Positions 10,764 to 20,303 of a DNA stretch of 64,000 nt are shown one piece after another. The position numbers and the translations under genes are program-made. Source of the DNA: Acidimicrobiaceae bacterium (lineage in GTDB: Bacteria > Actinomycetota > Acidimicrobiia > Acidimicrobiales > Poriferisodalaceae); NCBI GenBank assembly GCA_002719335.1, contig PBHE01000003.1:194046-258045 (forward strand). The letters are read 5' to 3'. Under the pieces are notes generated by a model. That model did not search any database, was not told where the DNA came from, and worked only from the letters and a program-made list of their open reading frames with translations. How positions within the stretch are numbered: the first letter of the stretch is position 1; the number at the start of each line of letters is the position of its first letter.

Positions 10764-10803
10764 GGCCGGGTGGCTACCAGGAGGGGGAGGTAGCCACCCG
10801 GTC
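10764..10803 (+). promoter_or_regulatory. Long perfect hairpin in 5' region of PEP-utilizer gene, with SD-like purine loop
   Basis: CCGGGTGGCTACC (10766-10778) / AGGAGGGGGA loop / GGTAGCCACCCGG (10789-10801): 13 perfect bp, extendable by G.T and G-C. Confidence 0.7.
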
Positions 10804-10845
10804 CATCGGCTTGCCACTGATTCGCTTCACTAGGAGGAACAGGTC

Positions 10846-12597
10846 ATGGCTGAGGAGTACTTCGTCGGGACAAATACATCGGATCGTTACCCGATTTGGA
10901 CTCGAGCCAATGTCGGGGAGGTGTTCCCCGATCCAGTCGCCCTTTCTACCTTTGATTTCGCGTTCCAAAACGACGACGGAATACAAATGAGTGAGCAGGG
11001 TTTTCGTGATGCGTACATCAGGATTGGAGCATTTGAGGAGAGCGAATTCGACCCCGATAATCCTGTATTCCTGGGCGTTTTCGGAGGGTATACCTACCTA
11101 AATGCGTCCCTGATGCGGATCTTCGGCGAGCGGGCACCCGGCCTTTCCGCACAAGATATCGACGACGCGTTCTTTGGGGTACAGCCCGGAATCCCCCCGT
11201 ACGAACAACACCCTGACGACCCCAGCCCTGAGGCTGAAGCTCGGATAGGAGAGGTTTTTGGATGGGCTCTTACGACCCCCGATCTTCCAGAAGTTTTGGC
11301 ACAGGAGCAGGAAGTCAACTTACTGCGCGAAAATCGGCCTGACTTTGCGTCAATGGGCGATCACGAACTTGTCGATTGGATCGAGAATTTCTTTCGTGGT
11401 GGATTCCGAAAGCTTTTTGCACAACACATATTCATTAGCTTTCTGACTACTGTTCCGTTGGGCATTGTGTCTGCGGTGTGTGAGGCCATAGGGCGTCCGA
11501 CTGATGCGATGAAAATCATGGCGGGTCTCGGAGACGTGGAGTCGGCGGCGCCGTCGATGGCTATGTGGGAACTCGGGCGCCAAGCTACATCTTCGAGCAG
11601 TGTTTCCGCGGTGTTCGAAGCAGGTATCAGTAATCTAGACACTCGTCTGCGGGCCGCCGAAGAACCCGATTGCGTCGAGTTTGTGGATGCTTTCGACCTC
11701 TTCCTGCGTTCCTACGGGTCACGGGGACCCAATGAGTGGGAAATGTCCTGCCCGACTTGGGAAACAGATCCCGACTTAGCTTTGGCTGCCATTGATCGCA
11801 TGCGAGTATCTCCCGCGTCAGCAGCGCCGCACGACCATCAGACAGATCTCGCGGTGGAACGCGAACGCCTAGTCGCGGAGATTGGGGCCATGCTTGAAGC
11901 AGACCCTGAGGCCCAAGGCCAGTTCTTGGCCGGGGCTCATGGAGCTTCGGTGCTGATGCCGGGTCGAGAGCGCACTAAGACTAACTGCGTGAAATTTATT
12001 CAAGAGGGACGAATCGCCGCCCGCGAGTTTGGCCGGCGCATGGTTGAAAGAGGCGTATTTCCTGAAGTCACTAGTTTCGCGATGCTTCGCTTCTCTGAAC
12101 TACATCAGGCCATCGATAATGCTGACGGATGGCGGCAAGTCATCGAACAACGCCAAGAGGTTTTCGACACAGCGAGCAGTCGGCAGGAACCATTTGTGAT
12201 CGTCGGGGAAGCCGAGCCGCTTTCGTCGTGGGTTCGACGCGACGCTGTAACCTTCGAGTCGGTAGGCAACGGCGATTCGATCCAAGGTATGCCAGGTTGT
12301 CCTGGAGTATCTGAGGGTCGAGCTCGTGTAATTTTGGATAGCCACGACCCGACTGCGCTCGAGCCTGGTGATGTTCTGATCGCTCCCCTTACCGACCCTT
12401 CGTGGACGCCTTTGTTTGTGCCTGCGGCAGGGGTTGTGGTTGATGTCGGGGCTGCTCTGAGTCACGCGATTATTGTCAGTCGGGAGTTGGGTATTCCATG
12501 TGTGGTGTCAGCTACCAATGCAACTAAACGCATTCCCGATGGGGCAATGGTTCGTGTGGATGGAGACTCTGGGGTAGTGACCGTACTCGAGGTCTAG
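10846..12597 (+). CDS. PEP-utilising-enzyme mobile (phosphohistidine swivel) domain protein without visible ATP-grasp domain
   Basis: C-terminal GCPGVSEGRARVI...GDVLIAPLTDPSWTPLFVPAAGVVVDVGAALSHAIIVSRELGIPCVVSATNATKRIPDGAMVRVDGDSG; N-terminal ~480 aa not assigned. Confidence 0.8.
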   Translation: MAEEYFVGTNTSDRYPIWTRANVGEVFPDPVALSTFDFAFQNDDGIQMSEQGFRDAYIRIGAFEESEFDPDNPVFLGVFGGYTYLNASLMRIFGERAPGLSAQDIDDAFFGVQPGIPPYEQHPDDPSPEAEARIGEVFGWALTTPDLPEVLAQEQEVNLLRENRPDFASMGDHELVDWIENFFRGGFRKLFAQHIFISFLTTVPLGIVSAVCEAIGRPTDAMKIMAGLGDVESAAPSMAMWELGRQATSSSSVSAVFEAGISNLDTRLRAAEEPDCVEFVDAFDLFLRSYGSRGPNEWEMSCPTWETDPDLALAAIDRMRVSPASAAPHDHQTDLAVERERLVAEIGAMLEADPEAQGQFLAGAHGASVLMPGRERTKTNCVKFIQEGRIAAREFGRRMVERGVFPEVTSFAMLRFSELHQAIDNADGWRQVIEQRQEVFDTASSRQEPFVIVGEAEPLSSWVRRDAVTFESVGNGDSIQGMPGCPGVSEGRARVILDSHDPTALEPGDVLIAPLTDPSWTPLFVPAAGVVVDVGAALSHAIIVSRELGIPCVVSATNATKRIPDGAMVRVDGDSGVVTVLEV

Positions 12598-12634
12598 AAT
12601 TGTTAGGGAAGCAGCGAAACTTCATAGTCGACGC

Positions 12635-13459
12635 TCAATCGTCTTCGCCCCACCTCGGAGCTCGCCCCTCTATTAACGCTTTCACTCCTTCTCGATAATC
12701 TGGGTCCGTCATGGCGGTTTCTAACAACTCTTCCGAATGGGATATAGCGCTACCCACGTCTTGGTGTTGGTCCAAGTAGATTTGTCGTTTCGTCATTCGC
12801 TGTGCGGATGGCGCGACGCGAGTCGCAAGATTTCGGGCATAGGCGTGGACTTGAGGCAGTAAATCTTCGGGTTCAAGAAGATCGTTGAAGAGGCCCCAGC
12901 CGTCTGTTTCGCTGGCCAATAGGACTCTGCTTGAAAGTAAGAGATCGTTAGCTCGGGTTAGGCCGATTAATCTGGGCAACAGCCAAGAGAGCCCAAATTC
13001 TGCCGGCAAGCCGAGAGGTCCGTGGGCGGTGGTGAGTTTGGCGTTATTCGCTGCGAACCTCAGATCGCAGTAGCAGGCCAGAACCAACCCGACTCCTGCC
13101 GCGGCGCCGTTGACGGCGGCGATGGTCGTAACATTTAAACCGAACATGAACGCGAAGTTGTGATCGAATTGAGGCGCCACGCCGTATCCAGGATTCGCTA
13201 GTTCGGCATCAGTCCCAGAGTCGTAACCTCCTTTTTCGATGTGGCCTTCAAGTGCTTGACTGTCGGCCCCAACGCAGAAGTCCTTCCCCTTTCCAGTGAT
13301 GACTACCGTTCGGATTTCGGGGTTGGTCTCTGCCTTTTCAAGGAGATAGCGAAGTTCGGTGTGCATTCGGCCAGTCCATGCGTTGTGTCGGTGCGGACGA
13401 CACAACGTCACCATCGCGACTGGGCCCTTGGCTTCGAACAGCGTTGCTTTTAGCTCCAT
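12635..13459 (-). CDS. Enoyl-CoA hydratase/isomerase family protein
   Basis: FCVGADSQAL, IAAVNGAAAGVGLVLACYCDLRFAA crotonase motifs. Confidence 0.92.
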   Translation of the reverse strand: MELKATLFEAKGPVAMVTLCRPHRHNAWTGRMHTELRYLLEKAETNPEIRTVVITGKGKDFCVGADSQALEGHIEKGGYDSGTDAELANPGYGVAPQFDHNFAFMFGLNVTTIAAVNGAAAGVGLVLACYCDLRFAANNAKLTTAHGPLGLPAEFGLSWLLPRLIGLTRANDLLLSSRVLLASETDGWGLFNDLLEPEDLLPQVHAYARNLATRVAPSAQRMTKRQIYLDQHQDVGSAISHSEELLETAMTDPDYREGVKALIEGRAPRWGEDD

Positions 13460-13471
13460 TAATCCCCCAAG

Positions 13472-14233
13472 TCAGGCTTCGATGACGCGTCGAAGCGCGG
13501 CGAGCGTATCCTCGGCGAATTCGGGTCGACATATCACCAAGTCCGGAAGCCACGGGTCTTCGTAGTTGTAATCAAGGGCCGAGCCGTCGCATCGACTTGC
13601 GTGAAGTCCTGCGGCTAACGCAACTGCGGCTGGGGCACAATTATCCCACTCGTACTGTCCTCCGCTGTGCGCGTAGATGTCTGCGTGACCGAGAACAACT
13701 GCCATAGCTTTTGCACCGGCGGAGCCAAGGGGGAAGAGTTCGGCTCCGATCGCTTCGGCCACGATCATCGCGGCTGCGGGTGGGCGAGATCGGCTCACGA
13801 CCATTCTGGGTCTTCCGTCGTGAGGTGGAGCAAGTTGAGCCGGTGGGTCTGTAGTCAGAGTCGTATTAAGCGCGGGAAGAGCCACGGCGCCCGCGGTGGG
13901 TAGTCCATTTTCGGCCAACGCAACATGTACTGCCCAGTCCGATCGGCCGGGCTCGCCGAACTCGCGCGTTCCGTCGAGCGGATCGACGATCCAAACGCGG
14001 TCCTTATCCAGCCGAGTTAAGTCATCTTTTCCTTCTTCAGAAAGAATTCCATCGTCTGGAAACTCTTCTTGAAGCGTACGCACAATGAAGCGGTGAGCTT
14101 CTAAATCGCCGGTGTCTTTGACAGTCCAACTGTCTGCACCTTGGGCAAATAACCGTTCCCGGAGGTCCACGAGCAACTCCCCGGCCTGGGTCGCGATTCG
14201 AGCTGCGATCGCGTGATCCTCAGGGTTGGCCAT
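13472..14233 (-). CDS. Inositol monophosphatase-family / 3'(2'),5'-bisphosphate nucleotidase (CysQ-like)
   Basis: ILSEEGKDD, WIVDPLDGTREFGEPGRSDWAVHVAL, QYEWDNCAPAAVALAAGL metal-binding motifs; start MANPEDHAIAARI at 14233. Confidence 0.88.
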   Translation of the reverse strand: MANPEDHAIAARIATQAGELLVDLRERLFAQGADSWTVKDTGDLEAHRFIVRTLQEEFPDDGILSEEGKDDLTRLDKDRVWIVDPLDGTREFGEPGRSDWAVHVALAENGLPTAGAVALPALNTTLTTDPPAQLAPPHDGRPRMVVSRSRPPAAAMIVAEAIGAELFPLGSAGAKAMAVVLGHADIYAHSGGQYEWDNCAPAAVALAAGLHASRCDGSALDYNYEDPWLPDLVICRPEFAEDTLAALRRVIEA

Positions 14234-14440
14234 GCTTTCTCCATGTTTCGCTAGACATAGATAAGAGGCACTTTGGCTAAACAATCGTTCAGCCGATAAT
14301 GTCTCCGCCCGGTAAGGGATTGTGACGAAACGATCACAAGGTGACTGTTTGCCTAGTTGACCGTATACCGTGCACGCACTCGTAACCGAGCAGAAAGCTG
14401 GTCGCGGGACCGGTAACCGCAACAGAGAGGGACTCAACAG

Positions 14441-15559
14441 ATGCGGAAAAAGACCATGTGGCGATTACTTGCCACGTTATTCGCGATCACCTTGGCCGCT
14501 TCGGCCTGTGGTGGAAGTGACTCAAGTAGCGATGACAGCACCGCTTCGGATGCTGGCGCTGCTGAGGAGACCGAGGTAACGCTTGCTGCTAGCGGCGGAA
14601 GCCTCTTGGAAACAATCATTGACCGTGGCACCGTTAACTGTGGTGTTTCGGGCTCTGCTGTAGCGTTCTCCGAACTCCAGGCTGATGGCAGCATGGCCGG
14701 CTTCGATGCCGACTACTGCCGCGTTGTCGCTGCAGCCATTCTTGGTGACGCCAACAAGGTGAACTTTGTTTCGTTGACTGCTGCCGAGCGTTTTACGGCG
14801 GTTCAGACGGGTGACGTTGATCTCCTTATGCGTAACACCACTTGGACTCAGAGCCGTGACTCCGAAGTCGGTATGGACTTTGGTCCCACTACCTACTACG
14901 ACGGTCAGCAGTTGATGGGTCGAGCCAGCGATGGGTTCACAGGCTCTTCACAGGTATCGGATGTCGGTGGTTCAGTTATCTGTACCAGCGCCGGTACAAC
15001 TACTGAGAAGAACATTGCTGATGCTGCATCAGAAGCTGGCGTGAGTATCGAACTTCAGACTTTCGAAGACTTCGACACCGTCACTAACAACTTCATCTCA
15101 GGCGCATGTGACATCATCACGACTGATGGTTCGGGTCTTGTCGGTCGAAAGGCCAAGCAACAGCCCGATGGTGAGAACTGGGTGATTTTCCCAGCGACAC
15201 CAATTTCGAAGGAGCCCTTGGGCCCGACTTACGGTCAGAATGACTCGGCGTTCGCTGATGCAGTCAATTGGGCTGTCTACGCAACGATCATTGCTGATGA
15301 GAAGGGCGTGAACTCGAGCAACGTTGATGCGATGCTCGCCAGTGGCGACACCGAGACCATTCGTCTCCTTGGTGGTGAAGGTGAACTTCAGACCGGGATG
15401 GGTCTTCCAGCTGACGCGTTCTACCAGGTCATCAAGCAGGTCGGTAACTACGACGAGATCTACAGTCGGAGCCTCAACCCTGTGGGGTTGAGCCGTGAAG
15501 GGTCGGCAAACGCGGCCTGGACCGACGGTGGTCTTGTGTACGCTCCGCCTGCACGCTGA
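14441..15559 (+). CDS. aapJ: General L-amino-acid ABC transporter substrate-binding lipoprotein (AapJ-like)
   Basis: Signal peptide with lipobox LAASAC; LLETIIDRGTVNCGVSG...GFDADYCRVVAAAILGD..VNFVSLTAAERFTAVQTGDVDLLMRNTTWT typical of AapJ. Confidence 0.9.
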   Translation: MRKKTMWRLLATLFAITLAASACGGSDSSSDDSTASDAGAAEETEVTLAASGGSLLETIIDRGTVNCGVSGSAVAFSELQADGSMAGFDADYCRVVAAAILGDANKVNFVSLTAAERFTAVQTGDVDLLMRNTTWTQSRDSEVGMDFGPTTYYDGQQLMGRASDGFTGSSQVSDVGGSVICTSAGTTTEKNIADAASEAGVSIELQTFEDFDTVTNNFISGACDIITTDGSGLVGRKAKQQPDGENWVIFPATPISKEPLGPTYGQNDSAFADAVNWAVYATIIADEKGVNSSNVDAMLASGDTETIRLLGGEGELQTGMGLPADAFYQVIKQVGNYDEIYSRSLNPVGLSREGSANAAWTDGGLVYAPPAR

Positions 15560-15612
15560 TATTGCACTGATGCTGTGTGGCGGCCGTTGAGGCTGCCGCA
15601 CTGGGATCTTGG

Positions 15613-15647
15613 AAAGGGCTGGAGGTCGGATCGACCTCCAGCCCTTT
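15613..15647 (+). terminator. Perfect 16-bp hairpin between aapJ and aapQ (attenuator/processing stem or leaky terminator)
   Basis: AAAGGGCTGGAGGTCG-GAT-CGACCTCCAGCCCTTT, no long T tract. Confidence 0.8.
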
Positions 15648-15713
15648 CAGCACATCTAGGCTGATTATCGTTCAGTTTCGAATCGCCATATTTCTTTGGG
15701 AGGGAAGCATTTA

Positions 15714-17240
15714 GTGGCAAGTAACCCGCCGCCATCGATGCATCACGAACGCCCCCCGTTGTATCGAGATGTGACCGTAGTCAAGTGGGTCGTGCAGGTT
15801 ATTGCCCTGCTCATGGTCCTGGGCACTCTTTGGTTCCTTGCTGGCCAAGCAGGAGACAACTTACGTGCTTCGAATGTCCCGACCGATTACGACTTCTTGT
15901 CCGTGAACCCGGGGATTGACCTTTCTTCGGGGATTGACACGGATCCGGACACCGGGGGCCGGGCCCTGTGGGTCGGCATGGTGAACACGCTGCGTATGGC
16001 CGCTGCGGGGATTGTGGTTGCAACCCTCTTCGGTCTTCTAGTTGGGCTCTCTCGACTTTCCAATAACTGGCTATTACGTAAATTGGGAAGCGTCTACGTT
16101 GAATCGCTTCGAAATGTGCCGTTACTAGTTCAAATTCTCTTTTATGGAGCGGTTTTTGCGAGCTTGGATCGCGTAACCAAAGATGTGGGTCCGATTAACG
16201 GCTGGTTTCACATTTCCAACAAGGGCCTGTCGATGCCGAGGGTCCACATAGCCGACGGCTTTTACCAGTGGGTGGTCGTTTTGATTATCGGCTTGGTCTT
16301 CGCCAACCTCATGCGCAAACGACGTAACGCTCAGCAAGATGCCACAGGCGCGGAGACGTATCCGCTTTTAAGCGCCTTCGGCGTAGTCGTGTTCTTCGCG
16401 ATCGTGGGGTGGTTCATTCACCCGATCTTTGGATTCATAGGCAATATCTTTGATGGCGCGGCGTCAGCTATTTCGGCGCTGCCTGAGAATGTTCTTCAGT
16501 TGTTGATCGCTGGTGGCTCGTTAGGGGCGGCCGCGTACTGGATTCGGGGATTTCTAAATAGCAGACGTACCCCGGCTGGCCTGGCGAGACTGACTGATGA
16601 CGACTACTTCCGCATGATCTTTGCTGCGGCAGGAGGACTTCTAGGGGCTTTGTTCTTCTTGGTTCTATGGCCCGGTTTGTCTAGCTGGTTCATCAACTCA
16701 GGCAGTGATTTTTTTGAAGTACTCGGCAACAAATTTGGAGGTGGCCGGAGCGGTCGTCCGGTAGACGTCGCTTTGCCCGAAATAGTGCAGAGTGGAAAAT
16801 TTCCGAACTATGGCCCGTCGGGTCTTAACTTCTCGATTGGCTTCGCAGCTGTGTTTTTCGGCGTTGTCTTCTACACAGCGGCGTTCATAGCGGAGATTGT
16901 CAGAGGGGGAATACTCGCTGTTCCAAAAGGCCAAACGGAAGCGGCAGCCGCATTGGGGCTTCGCCGCTCGACAGCGCTGCGCAGGGTGATAATTCCCCAA
17001 GCAGCGAGGGTGATGTTGCCGCCGTTGGGCAATCAATATTTGAATCTGACTAAGAACACTTCGCTCGCTATAGCGGTCGGCTATAGCGACATTGTCCAGG
17101 TGGGGCAGACGGTGTATAACCAAACTGGAAAGACGCTGCCCGTCGTGTCGATATGGATGTTTTTCTACCTGTCGTGTTCGTTGTCAATATCGGTGATTGT
17201 CAACTTCTTTAATGTTCGTATGCGGATCGTGGAACGCTGA
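15714..17240 (+). CDS. aapQ: Amino-acid ABC transporter permease (AapQ-like)
   Basis: Many TM segments; EAA loop EAAAALGLRRSTALRRVIIPQAARVMLPPLGNQYLNLTKNTSLA; GTG 15714 after GGGAGGG SD. Confidence 0.88.
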   Translation: MASNPPPSMHHERPPLYRDVTVVKWVVQVIALLMVLGTLWFLAGQAGDNLRASNVPTDYDFLSVNPGIDLSSGIDTDPDTGGRALWVGMVNTLRMAAAGIVVATLFGLLVGLSRLSNNWLLRKLGSVYVESLRNVPLLVQILFYGAVFASLDRVTKDVGPINGWFHISNKGLSMPRVHIADGFYQWVVVLIIGLVFANLMRKRRNAQQDATGAETYPLLSAFGVVVFFAIVGWFIHPIFGFIGNIFDGAASAISALPENVLQLLIAGGSLGAAAYWIRGFLNSRRTPAGLARLTDDDYFRMIFAAAGGLLGALFFLVLWPGLSSWFINSGSDFFEVLGNKFGGGRSGRPVDVALPEIVQSGKFPNYGPSGLNFSIGFAAVFFGVVFYTAAFIAEIVRGGILAVPKGQTEAAAALGLRRSTALRRVIIPQAARVMLPPLGNQYLNLTKNTSLAIAVGYSDIVQVGQTVYNQTGKTLPVVSIWMFFYLSCSLSISVIVNFFNVRMRIVER

Positions 17241-17241
17241 T

Positions 17242-19152
17242 ATGTCGAAGCTGAGCGACATCAACGTCGAGGCAGGTATCGCCGATGCGGGTCCACCTCA
17301 ACAAGGCGGCAGTCTTTCCGTGGGGCAATGGCTGCGAACCAACCTTTTTTCTAATTGGTTCAACTCGATTCTGACTTTGCTAGGGGTGTTTGCCGCTCTC
17401 CTAATGTTGCGTGGCGTTCTGAATTTCACTTTCAGTGAGAATCGTGAATGGGATGCGGTCCGCACAAACCTTCGCGCCTTAATGACGCTCTCTTATCCGG
17501 AGTCACAATATGTGCGTGTGTGGGTAGCAGTGGGTTTCCTGATGGCTTTGGCTGGTATGAGTGCCGGCGTCTGGGAGAATTGGGGTGGAGTGTCCGTCAA
17601 AAGGATGTCTACCTGGCTGATGGGTTCTGGTGGCTTTTTCGCTCTTTGTGTCTTGTTACGAGAGCCCAGCGTCATTATCGACAGTGAAGGGAAAGTGCTC
17701 CGCACTGTCGAAGGAACGCTGCAGCGTGAATCTTTTTGGGCGGCTATGACGGACCGGCTGGGCTGGTGGATTGCTGTCGTGGTTCTCATAGCGATGGGCG
17801 CCGCAATTTGGGCTTGGTGCAGCGAACCAGATCGTCGAAACAACAGTGTTGCCGTAACTACCGTTGTTTTCTCAGGACTCGGGTTGTTGGTGTTGAGTCT
17901 GTGGCTAGTGCCGTATGGTCACTACGCTTTCGCCGACGGCACGTATATCGCCGTGCCGGGTCGAACGGTTGCGTTTTCAACGAAGATGCCGTGGACAGTT
18001 ATGTGGTTGTTGCTGTTCGGCTTGTACTTTGTTGGTAGAAGTTTTCGCGACACGCAGTGGCAGGGGATTGTTAGAGGCTCGAGCAATCTTCTGTGGCTGA
18101 TTAGCCCGATGGCGTTGTTCTGGGTAGTGCTACGGGACCCAGCTTTAGATTATGCCCACGTCCTATCAACCGACCTTCCTATGGGGCTGGCGTTTGGAGT
18201 GTTGGGCGGAGTGCTTCTATGGGTCTTGACTCGCGCTGATGCAGGTGAAGCTGGACGACTTACAGCGGTTGGCCTACTAGGGTTTGCTGCCTTTAACTGG
18301 GTTGCTGCCTTCTTTGGTTTGTATCCGATGCTTCAAAAAGCAAGGATCAGTTTCCTTCTTGTAGCTCTTGCTGCCCTAGTCGCGCCGAACTTTATTGGTG
18401 AGGTCGCTAAGCGTCGCCAGTTGATCGTTGGTTGGTTGTCTGCCATGGCTTTGGTTCATTACATGGCGACCATGATGAACACTCCGTCGACGGTTGAGCT
18501 CCAGTCCTCGGAGTTTCTAGGCGGCTTGGGTTTAACTCTTTTTGTCGCCGTGATAGTCGTCCTCCTTTCGTTTCCTCTCGGCGTTCTGCTGGCTTTAGGC
18601 CGCACTTCCAAATTCCCCATTTTCCGGATGTTGTCGACGAGCTATATCGAGATAATCCGTGGCGTGCCTTTGATCAGTGTGTTGATCTTCTTCTCGGTAA
18701 TGGTTCCGCTGTTTTTGCCGGATGGGATGGAACTAGCGGAACTTGCAGCGGTGCTAACTGGGTACACCCTCTTCTCTGCCGCGTATCTGGCTGAGAACGT
18801 AAGAGGGGGATTACAGTCGGTAACCAAAGGCCAGTACGAGGCCGCCGACGCTATTGGCCTCACAGCTGTGCAGCGAACTGGGTTCATTGTGCTGCCGCAG
18901 GGCTTGAGGGTTTCGATTCCCCAGCTTGTAGGTCAAGTGATAGCAACTTTCAAAGAGACATCTCTTCTTGCGATCATTGGCCTCTTTGATTTCTTGAGAG
19001 TTGCTAATTCGGTCATTCCCGCTCAAAGTGAATTCATGGGTGTCAAACGAGAGGGCATTCTCCTCGTGGCGATGATCTATTTCTTCTTTAATTTCACTAT
19101 CTCCAAATACAGTCAGCGTCTAGAACTCCGGGTGGGTCTTGGGGAAAGATGA
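17242..19152 (+). CDS. aapM: Amino-acid ABC transporter permease (AapM-like), unusually long (~636 aa)
   Basis: EAA loop YEAADAIGLTAVQRTGFIVLPQGLRVSIPQLVGQVIATFKETSLLAIIGLFD; ATG 17242 just after aapQ stop. Confidence 0.88.
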   Translation: MSKLSDINVEAGIADAGPPQQGGSLSVGQWLRTNLFSNWFNSILTLLGVFAALLMLRGVLNFTFSENREWDAVRTNLRALMTLSYPESQYVRVWVAVGFLMALAGMSAGVWENWGGVSVKRMSTWLMGSGGFFALCVLLREPSVIIDSEGKVLRTVEGTLQRESFWAAMTDRLGWWIAVVVLIAMGAAIWAWCSEPDRRNNSVAVTTVVFSGLGLLVLSLWLVPYGHYAFADGTYIAVPGRTVAFSTKMPWTVMWLLLFGLYFVGRSFRDTQWQGIVRGSSNLLWLISPMALFWVVLRDPALDYAHVLSTDLPMGLAFGVLGGVLLWVLTRADAGEAGRLTAVGLLGFAAFNWVAAFFGLYPMLQKARISFLLVALAALVAPNFIGEVAKRRQLIVGWLSAMALVHYMATMMNTPSTVELQSSEFLGGLGLTLFVAVIVVLLSFPLGVLLALGRTSKFPIFRMLSTSYIEIIRGVPLISVLIFFSVMVPLFLPDGMELAELAAVLTGYTLFSAAYLAENVRGGLQSVTKGQYEAADAIGLTAVQRTGFIVLPQGLRVSIPQLVGQVIATFKETSLLAIIGLFDFLRVANSVIPAQSEFMGVKREGILLVAMIYFFFNFTISKYSQRLELRVGLGER

Positions 19153-19192
19153 TGGTACGTCCACGTAACTCTCAGACTGGGAGCAGAAATTC

Positions 19193-19972
19193 ATGAGCAC
19201 CGATGATGCAACGACAGTGGCCAATGACAGGTTGGTTGACCGCGAAGACATGATTGTTTGTGTAGATGTCGATAAGTGGTATGGCGACTTTCAGGCTTTA
19301 AACGGCGTTACAGCGACAATTAAGGAGGGCGAAGTTGCAGTGGTATGCGGCCCTTCAGGGTCGGGTAAGAGCACTTGGATTCGTTGCATCAATCGCCTGG
19401 AAGTGCATCAGGCTGGCGACATTTTTGTTGATGGTATTGAACTGAGTAACGACCTTCGCAACATCGAAAAGATTCGGTCGGAAGTAGGCATGGTCTTCCA
19501 ACAGTTCAATCTCTTTCCCCACTTGACCGTGCTTGACAACATCACCCTGGCGCCGATTTGGGTACGAAAAAAGCCTCGTGCAGAAGCAGAGACCGCTGCA
19601 AGGGCATTGCTCGATCGAGTTGGTATACCTGAGCAGGCAGAAAAATTCCCGGGACAATTGTCGGGTGGACAACAGCAACGGGTCGCAATTGCGCGATCAC
19701 TTGCGATGGAGCCCCGGGTAATGCTTTTTGACGAGCCTACGTCTGCTCTTGACCCTGAGATGATCAAGGAAGTTCTCGACGTCATGAAGGAGTTGGCGCG
19801 CTCAGGAATAACGATGATGGTCGTGACCCACGAAATGGGCTTCGCTAGAGAGGTGGCTGACCGGATCATCTTCATGGAGGGTGGCGAAATAGTTGAAGTT
19901 GGAACTCCCGAGCATTTCTTCACTAATCCGACTGAGGATCGAACCAAGCTCTTCATGAGTCAAATTTTGTAA
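19193..19972 (+). CDS. aapP: Amino-acid ABC transporter ATP-binding protein (AapP/GlnQ type)
   Basis: Walker [10 protein letters not shown], signature [15 protein letters not shown], Walker [14 protein letters not shown]. Confidence 0.95.
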   Translation: MSTDDATTVANDRLVDREDMIVCVDVDKWYGDFQALNGVTATIKEGEVAVVCGPSGSGKSTWIRCINRLEVHQAGDIFVDGIELSNDLRNIEKIRSEVGMVFQQFNLFPHLTVLDNITLAPIWVRKKPRAEAETAARALLDRVGIPEQAEKFPGQLSGGQQQRVAIARSLAMEPRVMLFDEPTSALDPEMIKEVLDVMKELARSGITMMVVTHEMGFAREVADRIIFMEGGEIVEVGTPEHFFTNPTEDRTKLFMSQIL

Positions 19973-20035
19973 AAAGTGGGAGATCCCGCACTCGGGTTGA
20001 ATGATCGTGTTGGGCTGCTCGCCCTCGAATGACGT

Positions 20036-20278
20036 TCAGTCAGCGGGGGCGCCGTAAGGCGACTTGGCCTTCTTGTAACAGTCGGGGTGATAGTGCTCTA
20101 CTCGGTCCCATTTGTTGCCGGCGTAGACGTTGCAAATGATTTGGTCTGCGCGGATTCGGGCTCGAAACTTGATTAGTTCTTCACATACGGCGCAGTAGGC
20201 GGAATTGCCGGCGTCAACGGTGCGGGTGCATGCTCGGCTCTGCCACTTCTTAGTTTTTGTTGCTGTTTTGGCGGCCAC
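20036..20278 (-). CDS. Small (80 aa) protein with CxxC-x31-HxxC PARP-zinc-finger-like arrangement
   Basis: Translation ...YCAVCEELIKFRARIRADQIICNVYAGNKWDRVEHYHPDCYKK...; GTG start at 20278, SD AGGAG upstream. Confidence 0.8.
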   Translation of the reverse strand: MAAKTATKTKKWQSRACTRTVDAGNSAYCAVCEELIKFRARIRADQIICNVYAGNKWDRVEHYHPDCYKKAKSPYGAPAD

Positions 20279-20303
20279 GGCTAGTCTCCTGTTGCCCTTT
20301 TAT

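Noticed and set aside
12601-12625. GGGAAGCAGCGAAAC as a possible SRP RNA apical loop fragment
   Set aside because: No complementary helix 8 arms or GGAA-loop context can be found around it.
19973-20000. GTGGGAGATCCCGCAC after aapP as a terminator
   Set aside because: Stem is short with a bulge and has no T tract; too weak to call.
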